A DNA stretch of 64,000 nt from OM182 bacterium MED-G28 (GTDB lineage: Bacteria > Pseudomonadota > Gammaproteobacteria > Pseudomonadales > Pseudohongiellaceae). The position numbers and the translations under genes were made by a program. The stretch covers positions 124,001-188,000 of the forward strand of contig NTJZ01000002.1 of the NCBI GenBank assembly GCA_002457215.1. Reading direction: 5' to 3'. Under the pieces are notes generated by a model, which did no database searches, was not told the origin of the DNA, and saw nothing but the letters and a program-made list of their open reading frames with translations. Of the stretch, positions 20,468 through 30,281 are shown piece after piece (position 1 is the first letter of the stretch; each line of letters starts with the position of its first letter).

Positions 20468-22878
20468 AGAGTTCTCCTCATCTGAAAGGGAGTGCTATTA
20501 ACGAGTGCAACAACTATTGAACTAAAACTGTAATCTTCTGCTGCAGCATCTTCTAGAATCGACCTAATAGCCGGTGCGTCATAGTATTCAAGGCCGCGGC
20601 CCAAAGCATAGGTAAGCAACTTTTCGCTCATAGTCCCGACAAAGGCTTCTGGGTTTTTCACCAGAGTATTACGTAATCCGATTACACCATCAAGGGGCTC
20701 GCTTCCGGGTAAGTTACCTCTGGTATCGATGTGTGGATGATCGCTATTTACATTCCTTATACGGCCAATGGCATCAAAATCTTCCATAACTAAGCCAATG
20801 GGGTCCATGACTTCATGACAGGCTGCACATACAGGATTAGCCCGGTGCTGCGCCATGCGATCTCGCATGGTTTCTATCTTGACTTCAGACTCATTCTCAG
20901 CCAAAGCTGGCACATCGTCTGGTGGTGGAGGGGGAGGAATGCCGAGGACATTTTCTAATACCCACTTACCTCGTTGCACCGGTGAGGTCCGGGTCGCATA
21001 GGATGTCACCGTAAGCACACTGCCATGGCCTAATAATCCGATACGAGGACTATTTGGATCAAGATCTATTTTACGAAACTGATCGCCATAGACATTAGGA
21101 ATATCATAATGTCGTGCCAGTCTCTCATTGAGAAATGTGTAATCCGCGCTCAGCAATTCCATGACATTTCTATCTTCATCTATGATGTGTCCAAACAACA
21201 TTTCGGTTTCTTTGCGCATTGATTGCCGCAAGTTGTCATCGAAATCTGGAAACAGTCGTAGGTTGGGATCAACCGAGTCAAGGTTTCTAAGATAGAGCCA
21301 TTGATCCGCAAAATTTGAGGCGAGTGATTCGGCACGGGGATCTGCCAACATTCTTTTGACTTGTTGTTCTAAAACTCCAGTCCTGCTTAGCTCGTCTCGT
21401 GTCGCCAATTCCAATAACTCTTCGTCAGGAATACTGCTCCATAAGAAGAATGAAAGCCTTGATGCTAACTCAACATCACTTAATGCATAGACTTGGCCGG
21501 AGTCGAGCTCAGCAGGGTCTTGTTCTATGCGGAACAAAAATTCGGGGCTTACTAATAAAGCCCGCAAAGCCATTTCGATGCCGGCCTCAAAACCTTTCTC
21601 GCCATTTACCTGCTCAAAAAAAGACAGGGGAGTTTCTATGTCGTTCTCAGATATCGGTCGACGAAAAGCTTTCGTGGCTAAATTGCTAACGATTATACGA
21701 GCACATTCGCCTGCAGAAGTCTGTGGATCAGGTTGGCAGATAAAAATGCGATTACGTGGCGCTGTTTCTGAAATCCCTGCTGACTCATAAGGTCCAGCAA
21801 CCGCCACAGAAAGTACAGCTGGTTGTTGTCGAGGATGACGATCGCGATTGAAATGAGCTTCGTAGGGCTGGCGTGTGCTTTCGATCAAAGCTGAATTTTT
21901 TCGTATAAAAGTTACACCGACTTCATGGGCGCCTGCGGTTACAGTAGCCGTTGTTTGCAAGCCGGTACCCGCTCCCTGGTCAGAATAATAAAAAGTGGCA
22001 TAACGTTCAGAACGGTTTGGTTCTACTTCAAAGATATCAATACGCTGACCATCTATTGTAACTTCAACTTCATGAGGCTCTGTCAGTCCTTCAATATTTT
22101 CATTACGGTCCCGGGTAAGAGTGACATCGATCACGTACTCGCCATCCCTAGGGAAATTGTAACTAAACAAAGTGCCACCTCGAGTTCCAAAGGGAAGTCC
22201 TTCCATGCGGTCTTCTTGGGTACGGTCCGCTGAAACCAATTCAACATGGCTTAGGGGGCTCGTTAGAGAAGCGCCGACAGCAAGGCGAGAAATTTTTTCT
22301 GCTGCCGCAAGATAACGTTCCATTAGTGTTGGCGACAGATTTGTTAAATTGACATTATCGAATCCATAACTCGCATCATCTTTTGGCAGCAGCTCTGATA
22401 CATCGACACTAAGTTCCAAGATGTCACGTACAGCGTTCTGATATTGCAATCTGTTCAAACGGCTAAAGGTCGGTGTACGACCAGGGTTGGGATTTGTCAG
22501 CGCGAGAGTGTTTAACGCTGTGGCAACGTCTTCTTCGAATTTGGCAAAGCGTATTTCATCAGGTCGAGGCATGCCCGTTGGCGGCATGGCATTAGCGCGC
22601 AGTTTACGTAGCACTCTCTCCCAAACATCTGGATGGGCTTCGATGTTATTCACATCATAGGCATCGAGCTCTAGCCCACCTGTTTTAAGTGTGGCGTTAT
22701 GACAGGCCACACAATATTGATCAACCAGTGCAGCATTGCTCTGGTCTAAACCAGCACTAACTGCAATATTGCTTGAGGGCATTGGAGTTGGTGCTGGGGA
22801 ATCTGGTAAAAAAACTATTATGCCAAGCAATAGCGCGGCTGCTATGGCTGCGGACATAACGAGGCCTGTCTTTTTCAT
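20464..22878 (-). CDS. DUF1587/1595/1592/1588/1585 multidomain secreted cytochrome c-like protein
   Basis: CVACHNATLKTGGL haem motif, LSRLNRLQYQNAVRDIL, SRLSFFLWSSIPDEELL, RGKWVLENVLGIPPPPPP, CAACHEVMDPIGLVMEDFDAIG. Confidence 0.93.
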   Translation of the reverse strand: MKKTGLVMSAAIAAALLLGIIVFLPDSPAPTPMPSSNIAVSAGLDQSNAALVDQYCVACHNATLKTGGLELDAYDVNNIEAHPDVWERVLRKLRANAMPPTGMPRPDEIRFAKFEEDVATALNTLALTNPNPGRTPTFSRLNRLQYQNAVRDILELSVDVSELLPKDDASYGFDNVNLTNLSPTLMERYLAAAEKISRLAVGASLTSPLSHVELVSADRTQEDRMEGLPFGTRGGTLFSYNFPRDGEYVIDVTLTRDRNENIEGLTEPHEVEVTIDGQRIDIFEVEPNRSERYATFYYSDQGAGTGLQTTATVTAGAHEVGVTFIRKNSALIESTRQPYEAHFNRDRHPRQQPAVLSVAVAGPYESAGISETAPRNRIFICQPDPQTSAGECARIIVSNLATKAFRRPISENDIETPLSFFEQVNGEKGFEAGIEMALRALLVSPEFLFRIEQDPAELDSGQVYALSDVELASRLSFFLWSSIPDEELLELATRDELSRTGVLEQQVKRMLADPRAESLASNFADQWLYLRNLDSVDPNLRLFPDFDDNLRQSMRKETEMLFGHIIDEDRNVMELLSADYTFLNERLARHYDIPNVYGDQFRKIDLDPNSPRIGLLGHGSVLTVTSYATRTSPVQRGKWVLENVLGIPPPPPPDDVPALAENESEVKIETMRDRMAQHRANPVCAACHEVMDPIGLVMEDFDAIGRIRNVNSDHPHIDTRGNLPGSEPLDGVIGLRNTLVKNPEAFVGTMSEKLLTYALGRGLEYYDAPAIRSILEDAAAEDYSFSSIVVALVNSTPFQMRRTL

Positions 22879-23415
22879 TTTTTCTCCAGGCTGGGTCTGA
22901 GTTTTTAGACAGTATATTCCAAAAGTCCAACTATTGCGGTAATAGCCGCTCGATAGGGCAAAGTAAACTGACCTCAGGGGGCTGTCAAGGAAATTAGCAG
23001 GTGGCCTGAATACCCTACGGGCAGGGCATATTGGCTAAGCGACAATATAGTCTGTATGGATTTTGGTGTTGTAGTCAGTAACGCCTTACTTTCAGGTAAT
23101 TAATGATTAAATAATGTGATCTTTGAGTGGAATATTGCGAACTCCTTCACCTCGAAATTTTAGAAAAACTTCATAAGATTCGTGGATTTTCTCGCTCTCA
23201 ATATTCTAGTATTTTTAACTCAAAAGTATTATTCAAAACCAACAGGATATTCGTATCAAACGATCTCATTGCTAGCAGCTTACGCTAGTATATATGTTTG
23301 TTAAGGCATTCTTTATGGTCCTGCCAAATTCCTTTCAGATTCTATCTAACTACAAAGTTATGTTTTTTCCCGTTATTAAGAACTTCTCTCAAGTTGCTTG
23401 AGTTAACTAAATCCT

Positions 23416-24447
23416 TTATGCGACACCTGCACCTCTAACACCAACATACACAGAATAAAGCGATTGGCTTGCAGTCATGAAAAGGCGATTACGTTTAGCG
23501 CCACCAAAGCAAACATTCGCGCAAACTTCCGGCAGACGAATAGCACCGATTGTGTCTCCATCTGGTGCAATAATTTGCACTCCAGGTCTTGCGCCAGCCC
23601 AAACATTGCCATCAACATCACAGCGGATACCGTCGGCTGAAGTTCGACTGTTATCAGTAGGGTCAACCAGCTCAGCGAAGACCCGACCATTCCGCAATCT
23701 TTCACCATCTACGTCCCATACTTTAATGTCTCGACCAGCGCCAGTATTGGCAACGTATAGCAAGGAATAATCAGGAGAGAAACAGAGTCCATTAGGGGCG
23801 TCGATATCATCAGTTACTCGATTGATATTGCCGCTGCTTGGGTCAACACGATACACGGAAAGCGGGTGCTGCTGTTCTGCCCTGTTTCCTTCGTAGTCGC
23901 CGCGAATCCCATAAGGGGGATCCGTAAACCAAATACTTCCATCGGGGTGAACGGTTGCGTCATTAGGTGAGTTTAAAGGGCTACCTTCGTAGCTATCGGC
24001 GATTACTGTGAGGGAGCCGTCATATTCGTAACGAACTACCCGCCGATTGCCATGTTCGCAAGAAATTTGTCGACCTTGAAAATCGAAGGTATTGCCGTTG
24101 CTATTTCCGGAGGGGTACCTAAACTCAGACACGCGGCCATCATCTTCAATCCAGCGTAATTGGCGATTGTTGGGAATGTCACTCCAAACTACATATCGAC
24201 CAACACCATTCCAGGCGGGCCCTTCAGCCCACATTGTTCCAACGTGATGCCTTTGTATAGGCGTGTTAAATAGTATGTATCGTTGGAAGCGAGCGTCCAA
24301 AGCCACCAGATCTGGATCTGGATAACGCAGTGGCGTATTACCTGACCAATCACGGGGCTGGGCAGGAGATAGATCCTGCGCGTTTGTTAGCTTGGGAAGA
24401 AATGCAGCTGTAGCTGCAGTGGCGGCAAGGAATGAACGACGCTTCAT
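23416..24447 (-). CDS. SMP-30/gluconolactonase-family protein, exported
   Basis: RRSFLAATAATAAFLP signal; WAEGPAW, SPNDATVHPDGSIWFTDPPYGI, DAPNGLCFSPDYSLLYVANT, DGIRCDVDGNVW. Confidence 0.92.
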   Translation of the reverse strand: MKRRSFLAATAATAAFLPKLTNAQDLSPAQPRDWSGNTPLRYPDPDLVALDARFQRYILFNTPIQRHHVGTMWAEGPAWNGVGRYVVWSDIPNNRQLRWIEDDGRVSEFRYPSGNSNGNTFDFQGRQISCEHGNRRVVRYEYDGSLTVIADSYEGSPLNSPNDATVHPDGSIWFTDPPYGIRGDYEGNRAEQQHPLSVYRVDPSSGNINRVTDDIDAPNGLCFSPDYSLLYVANTGAGRDIKVWDVDGERLRNGRVFAELVDPTDNSRTSADGIRCDVDGNVWAGARPGVQIIAPDGDTIGAIRLPEVCANVCFGGAKRNRLFMTASQSLYSVYVGVRGAGVA

Positions 24448-24657
24448 AGCAACCTCAATAGAATTATGGATAAATCAAGTATATGAAATACTCTGATGGC
24501 TTTGTTATTGAATTATTAGCTTTGGATGCTAATGCAAGCAAATAGACTTGTCTATGAAGTAAAGTTTTCGCTTTGAGCTCAAAGAAGGCAGTAGGAAAAT
24601 TTGGTATAAGAATCTCCTTAACTGCAAAATTGGCTACTAATCTATTCGACTGAGAGA

Positions 24658-26295
24658 TTATTGAGAGGAATCAGCTGCATCAAGAAAGGGACCATCGACG
24701 CAGAGGCGTCTGCCATCGGGTGCATCGCATGCCCCACAAATTCCGACTCCACACTTTGTATGATAGTCGATGGAATTGTAGATTTGTTCTGGCGAAGTAT
24801 ATTTTCTTTGGAGTGATTCGGCTGCTCGAACCATAGGAGCAGGGCCGCAGTTATAGAAAATTAGCGCGGCTAATTCTTCTTCGGACATTTTTTTCAAGTA
24901 TTCTTCTAATAATTCAGTAATAACGCCGTGGTGACCAAAGCTACCATCATCAGTGGCAAGGTGAAGATTACCTACTTCGGCAGCTTCATCTACAAAATAA
25001 AGTCTTTCTTTTGAACGCGCGCCAAAGAAAATTTCAGTGTTGCCAAAGTCGCGAGCTAACTGGTAGACGGCAGCTAATCCAGTGCCTCCTGCAACCGCGA
25101 TTATCTTAGAATTCTTTGGTGGGTTTACGGGGTTGCCATAGGGGCCTCTTACGTAAGCTTCGACGCCAGGTTTCAATGCCATACATTCTTCGGTAAATGC
25201 CCCGAGGTTAATCACTGCCAGTTTAAATGGATCATCCACCAATGCGGAGAATGGCTTTTCTCCCAATCCAGGGATCCAAAGGAAAACAAACTGTCCAGCA
25301 TGTATTTCAATTTTACGATCGAAAGTAAGAATGCATATGTCATCTGTTATGTATTCATTGCTTACAAGGGCCACTGGCCTAAAGTTCATATTAATATCAT
25401 AGCGGACTAACGTTTCAGCACTACTTTCCTCAGTCCCATTTTCTAACTCGTTACTTAGCACTTTAAAATAGTCAGCGATATCATCTGTAGTCATGCCAAC
25501 CAAAGCAGAGCCAATACCAATAATTGAGGCGCCGGCTTTCTGAAAACTTCTCACATCCTCAGCACTGCTAATTCCTCCGCAGCCAATAATCGGACAATCT
25601 ACCGCACTATGAATTTCCTGCACGCATCTTAATGCAGTGGGTAATATGACCTTCCCGGAGACGCCTCCCAGTTTGTTGCTTAATATTGGGTGGCCATGGG
25701 CTTCATAGCATTCTGGATTAGTTGTGTTAATGGCACAGATTCCATCGGCACCACCCGCTACTGCGGCTTGGGCGATCTCAACGATATTTGGCACATTGGG
25801 TGTAAGTTTAGGAATTATCGGGACGTCGACTGCAGTTTTTACCGCAGCTACTATTTCGCGCACTAGCGCTGGATCCTGTCCCATAGCCATACCATAGCCT
25901 TTGGCATGAGGGCAGGACAGATTCAGTTCTAGTCCGTCTCCATAGAGAGCAAGTTTCTTTGCCACTTCGACGTATTCTTCGACGTTTCCACCAAAGATTG
26001 AAATTAGCAAAAAGCGATCCTTAGGTATCACGAGACCTTTTAAGAGTTCAGCTGATCGATCGGCCCCTGGGTTGGTGAGTCCGACCGCATTAGTGAAACT
26101 GCCTGGCTCAAATTGGGAGAGAACTGGTTCTCTATAACCAAGTCTGGGTTCTGGACCAATACTCTTGGTTGTTAACACGCCTACCTCAGGGATTTGGTTG
26201 AAGAAACGCTGAATGATATTTGCGGAGCAAGTGACGATGCCGGAGGGGACAGTAAAGGGGCCGGAAAGTGATTTTCCAAGAAACTCTATTTTCAA
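24658..26295 (-). CDS. Dihydroorotate dehydrogenase-like (class 1B) domain fused to a PyrK-like FAD/[2Fe-2S] domain
   Basis: LELNLSCPHAKGYGMAMGQDPALV and CGGISSAEDV; then FRPVALVSNEYITDDICILTF, GGTGLAAVYQLA and CGVGICGACDAPDGRRLC. Confidence 0.9.
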   Translation of the reverse strand: MKIEFLGKSLSGPFTVPSGIVTCSANIIQRFFNQIPEVGVLTTKSIGPEPRLGYREPVLSQFEPGSFTNAVGLTNPGADRSAELLKGLVIPKDRFLLISIFGGNVEEYVEVAKKLALYGDGLELNLSCPHAKGYGMAMGQDPALVREIVAAVKTAVDVPIIPKLTPNVPNIVEIAQAAVAGGADGICAINTTNPECYEAHGHPILSNKLGGVSGKVILPTALRCVQEIHSAVDCPIIGCGGISSAEDVRSFQKAGASIIGIGSALVGMTTDDIADYFKVLSNELENGTEESSAETLVRYDINMNFRPVALVSNEYITDDICILTFDRKIEIHAGQFVFLWIPGLGEKPFSALVDDPFKLAVINLGAFTEECMALKPGVEAYVRGPYGNPVNPPKNSKIIAVAGGTGLAAVYQLARDFGNTEIFFGARSKERLYFVDEAAEVGNLHLATDDGSFGHHGVITELLEEYLKKMSEEELAALIFYNCGPAPMVRAAESLQRKYTSPEQIYNSIDYHTKCGVGICGACDAPDGRRLCVDGPFLDAADSSQ

Positions 26296-26360
26296 CGGGA
26301 CAAGATACTCAACATCAGGTTAACAACAGTTTTGTATTTTATAGTTTTAAGCACAGGAAC

Positions 26361-26389
26361 GCACTAGCTCAGTTCCAACTGGCTAGTGC
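26361..26389. other. Strong intercistronic hairpin between matB-like and PyrDK-like genes
   Basis: GCACTAGC-t-CAGTT-cc-AACTG-GCTAGTGC, 8+5 bp near-perfect inverted repeat; no clear T tract. Confidence 0.7.
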
Positions 26390-26448
26390 TCTGTGATTAG
26401 CTGAACCTTTCTTTCTGCATGAAGAGGCGTGGGCAAATGGTGGAAAGC

Positions 26449-27933
26449 CTAGAGCATTTCCTTGAGTACTGGTTTAGTCACCTTGCCCATTGCGTTACGG
26501 GGCAATGCCTCTATAAGTATTAATGATTTCGGAATCTTGTAGGAGGACATCCTGCCATCACACCATTCTTTTAGAGCTTCATACTCAAGGGAAGCACCCG
26601 CTTTGACAGCGACAAATGCAGTAACCGCCTCGCCCCAGGTATCGTCCTCTACGCCAATTACGGCAACTTCTTCGATATCATCATGGGTAAGAAGTACGCC
26701 TTCGATCTCAAGTGCAGAAAGTTTATAGCCACCGGATTTAATGATATCGACGGATGAGCGACCCATAATCCGGTAATAGCCATCTTCAAGCACTGCGACA
26801 TCGCCGGTGCAAAACCAACTATCCTTAAAACTTTCTTTAGTAGCAGTTGCGTTGTCCCAATACTCCAGGAAAACATTATCGCCTTTGATGCGAATTTCTC
26901 CAGCAACGGCTTCTTCTGTTATAAGGCTGTCATTTTCATCAAATAATTCACAATCGACGCCTGGTAATGCTTGTCCTACAGCCCCTGCTCGACGCTCGCC
27001 GTTATAAGGATTTGAGATACCCATACCTATTTCGGTCATCCCATAGCGTTCCAATAAAACTTGTCCAGTTAGGCCCTTCCACTGGTTAAAGAGTTTTACT
27101 GGGCAGGCAGCAGATCCAGAGATGTTAAGCCGCATGTCTTTGAATCCGTCGCAAATCTTTTGCACTTCAGCGGGATCGATACTGTCGAAGTACTGAATTA
27201 GCTTTACATAGATTGTTGGTACCGCCATGAATACGTTGTAGGTGCCGGCAACGATTTGGTGTGAAATTTTTGGAATGTCAAACTTGGCAAATAAGTGAAC
27301 CGTGGCTCCGGCCCACAAGCCACAACTCAGGATGTTGATGATTCCATGAATATGATGCAGAGGTAAAAATAAAGGGATGACATCGTTTTCGGACCATTCC
27401 CAGGCATCTATGAGCGTCGTTATTTGTGCGTGAATAGTCTTATGCGTGCTAACCACGCCTTTGGGTTTATTGGTGGTGCCTGAGGTAAATAGCATCATTG
27501 CTCTGCGTTCGGGCGTTAACTTTGGCAAAGGTCCAGCCGCATCAGCTAACACCTCGTCGGCAGACATCAGTTCAATGTTAAGTGATGCACATAAATCCCG
27601 AAGTGATTCTTGATACTCAGCATTGGCGACCATGCGAGTTACGCTAGCACAGCTAAGATAGTGATCTAATTCAGACACTGCAGAAGCAACGTTCAGCGGA
27701 ACAGCAATACCACCGGCTCGCCAGACACCATGCATCGTAGTGACATAATCAAGACTAGCGGGCATAAAGAAAGCAATTCGCTCTTCTTGAAGGTCATCTT
27801 TGTTACCGAGCAATCCAGTAGCAAAGCGATTGACACGAGAATTAACTTCGCTGTAAGTGTAAGTGTTGTCAGCTTCAACTAAAGCGACACGTTCACTATC
27901 ATTGTGAAGGTAGGGGAAAGGTGATTCAGCCAT
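26449..27933 (-). CDS. matB: Malonate-CoA ligase-like AMP-forming acyl-CoA synthetase
   Basis: MLFTSGTTNKPKGVVSTHK, LPLHHIHGIINILSCGLWAGATVHLFAKFD, ERYGMTEIGM; directly downstream of MadLM-like genes. Confidence 0.85.
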   Translation of the reverse strand: MAESPFPYLHNDSERVALVEADNTYTYSEVNSRVNRFATGLLGNKDDLQEERIAFFMPASLDYVTTMHGVWRAGGIAVPLNVASAVSELDHYLSCASVTRMVANAEYQESLRDLCASLNIELMSADEVLADAAGPLPKLTPERRAMMLFTSGTTNKPKGVVSTHKTIHAQITTLIDAWEWSENDVIPLFLPLHHIHGIINILSCGLWAGATVHLFAKFDIPKISHQIVAGTYNVFMAVPTIYVKLIQYFDSIDPAEVQKICDGFKDMRLNISGSAACPVKLFNQWKGLTGQVLLERYGMTEIGMGISNPYNGERRAGAVGQALPGVDCELFDENDSLITEEAVAGEIRIKGDNVFLEYWDNATATKESFKDSWFCTGDVAVLEDGYYRIMGRSSVDIIKSGGYKLSALEIEGVLLTHDDIEEVAVIGVEDDTWGEAVTAFVAVKAGASLEYEALKEWCDGRMSSYKIPKSLILIEALPRNAMGKVTKPVLKEML

Positions 27934-27975
27934 TGTTAGTACCGTAGTCCTTCTTTTTATATATAGATTGATTTG

Positions 27976-28734
27976 TTAATAAAACGCGCTGACGATAAAA
28001 AATAAAATAGATGGCCCTAACAAACATCCTACACCTGTGTAGAAAGTAGCTGTCATAGCACCATAAGGAACAAGTTTGGGATCTGTTGCTGCTAATCCAG
28101 CGGCAACACCACTAGTGGTTCCCATTAAGCCGCCGAATACCATAGCTGATTGCGGATTATCCAAACCGATATGCTTAGCTACCAAGGGTGTCCCGATCAT
28201 AACCAAGATGGATTTAACCAGTCCTGCTGCAACACTCAAGGTGATTACGGCATCACTTGCGCCAATAGCCTCACCGGTAACCGGGCCAACGATATAGGTT
28301 ACAGCACCTGCCCCAATTGTCGTAATGGCTGCCGGGTCGGTATAGCCGAAAAGTATGGCAATCACAGCACCTACAATAAAAGATACAATGACTCCCGCAA
28401 AGATGGAAATCACACCGGCGAGACCGGCTTTTTTAAGTTCGCGCAATTGAACACCGAAAGCAGTAGCCACGATAGCGAAGTCACGCATCATCCCGCCGCC
28501 CATGAGTCCGATCCCACCGAGTAGCGCGACGTCGGCTACACCGGTATTGCCGCCGGTGGCAACTCCACCGAAGTAAGCTGCAAGCAAACCCAACGCGATA
28601 GCAATAGCAGAGCCATGAATGCGACCATTGGTGAGTTTGTCCGCTAGAAAATAAGAAATCCAAATCGTTACCCCAACCACAGCAAAAGCAACGACTAAAT
28701 TATTTCGAACAAAGACAGTTTCAATAATATCCAT
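27976..28734 (-). CDS. madM: Malonate transporter subunit MadM
   Basis: 252 aa polytopic protein; GGIGLMGGGMMRDFAIVATAFG and GGLMGTTSGVAAGLAATDPKLVPYGAMTATFYTGVGCLLGPS. Confidence 0.9.
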   Translation of the reverse strand: MDIIETVFVRNNLVVAFAVVGVTIWISYFLADKLTNGRIHGSAIAIALGLLAAYFGGVATGGNTGVADVALLGGIGLMGGGMMRDFAIVATAFGVQLRELKKAGLAGVISIFAGVIVSFIVGAVIAILFGYTDPAAITTIGAGAVTYIVGPVTGEAIGASDAVITLSVAAGLVKSILVMIGTPLVAKHIGLDNPQSAMVFGGLMGTTSGVAAGLAATDPKLVPYGAMTATFYTGVGCLLGPSILFFIVSAFY

Positions 28735-29126
28735 TACGCCGCTCCCTGTTCTTTTTGATCATCGGTAGCGGGACTATTACCAATTTTGCTGAGTATCGGA
28801 ACGAGGGCAAAACTTACTACCACCGCCGCAATACCGGCTAACAGTGCTAGTAAACCACCATCCACAGCAGCAGCAACGTTTTGCCGAGCAGCCATTGCTA
28901 CGACGATTGGAATATACATCGCACTCCAGAACTTAATGCCGCTGCCGGCTGAACCTTCCGTGAGAGTTTTGAATTTTTCAGAATTGCTCGCGAAAACAAG
29001 AAATAGCATCGCGATACCAACACCCCCCACGTTGGCTTCTACGTTGAGGGCTACACCAAGTGCTTCGCCTATAACCATGCCTAATATTAGGCATGCAGAA
29101 AGTAAGGCTACTCCATAAACAATCAT
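28734..29126 (-). CDS. madL: Malonate transporter subunit MadL
   Basis: 130 aa polytopic protein; VNVEANVGGVGIAMLFLVF-type segment; 1-nt TAATG overlap with madM. Confidence 0.9.
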   Translation of the reverse strand: MIVYGVALLSACLILGMVIGEALGVALNVEANVGGVGIAMLFLVFASNSEKFKTLTEGSAGSGIKFWSAMYIPIVVAMAARQNVAAAVDGGLLALLAGIAAVVVSFALVPILSKIGNSPATDDQKEQGAA

Positions 29127-29579
29127 TATTCTTATTCCTTATTATTGTTAGGTGTCGGTTAAGCGCTGACGAAGGCGGGCCGAAGCCTGATGATATGACG
29201 CGGCTGAGTTCAGTGCAATTTGCTCATGAAAACAAAACTATTCTAGCAACACATTGAATTCGATAAATTTTAAAGAAAATGTTTTTATAGAGGCAGAGGT
29301 TTAAGGATTAATATGGCTCAAGCTAATTGGAATTAGTGTTAAAGATTAGAGACGTGGATAGGTGACTTATTTTAGGGAAAGGGTAAACTATATCCCATAG
29401 ATTAATAAAATGCTGATGCCAAAAACTTATGCCACTTTGGGTCCAGCCGAACAAGGACAACTTATGGCGTTCTTTAGATTGCTTTAATCTAGTCAAGAGT
29501 CAGTAGTATTTGTGACTCTCGCAGGCTGGGAGTAAAAGAAGACCATGAGCAAAAAAGATATGAAAAAGAGGGAATAGAA

Positions 29580-30050
29580 ATGAAAAAGCGGACAGGATTT
29601 ATAATTTGCGCAATAGTGAGCATTATTTTCAGTGCGCAAGCAGATCAAACCTTTAGGGCCGATCAAACTTTTGGTGGGGAAGTGCCATCTGCTGGCGATC
29701 CGGTTTCACTGAAACAAGCGATTGTTAAACTTGACCAAGGCCAAGAAGGGTTTGTGAAAATTGCCGGACAAGTTACTGAAGTATGCCAGGCGAAAGGATG
29801 TTGGATGATTTTGATCGATGGTGATACCTACGCTCGTGTTACTTTTGAAGATTATGGATTTTTTATTCCTATTGAAACTAGTATGCAGCGCTCAGTCATT
29901 TACGGACAGCTGACTCAACATACTCTTTCTGGTGAACAAGCTGAGCATTTTGCGCAAGATGCGGGCGCCCAATCAACCTTGAAACTTGAGGGCGAAGTTC
30001 AAGAATATTCTATTTTGGCTCGTGCGGTGCAGTTAGAAAATCGCTCTTAA
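29580..30050 (+). CDS. Secreted DUF4920-like protein
   Basis: Signal peptide; GQVTEVCQAKGCWMILIDGDTYARVTFEDYGFFIP. Confidence 0.85.
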   Translation: MKKRTGFIICAIVSIIFSAQADQTFRADQTFGGEVPSAGDPVSLKQAIVKLDQGQEGFVKIAGQVTEVCQAKGCWMILIDGDTYARVTFEDYGFFIPIETSMQRSVIYGQLTQHTLSGEQAEHFAQDAGAQSTLKLEGEVQEYSILARAVQLENRS

Positions 30051-30081
30051 TATTTATTAGTTAATCAAAACAAATTATTTG

Positions 30082-30109
30082 AAAAGGGAGGCAATTGCCT
30101 TCCTTTTTT
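30082..30109 (+). terminator. Rho-independent terminator
   Basis: AAAAGGGAGGCAATTGCCTTCCTTTTTT stem (one G-T wobble) followed by T tract, just after the DUF4920 gene. Confidence 0.8.
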
Positions 30110-30281
30110 ATGCCCGGCTATAAATGGGGAAAAATCAGCATAGCGACTTCGACGCTGCTCGCAATACACAAAACTTACGCTTGCTTTGAAAGTAACGTTC
30201 CCATAGAACATAGGCGTTAGAAATGCCCAGTGGAATTGATAAGAAAATTAAGGAAGCGGAAGATAGAGTTTCAGAGAGTAT

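Noticed and set aside
28076-29118. Plus-strand ORFs of 73, 124 and 110 aa opposite MadM/MadL
   Set aside because: Mirror frames of conserved membrane-protein genes; no start context or family signal.
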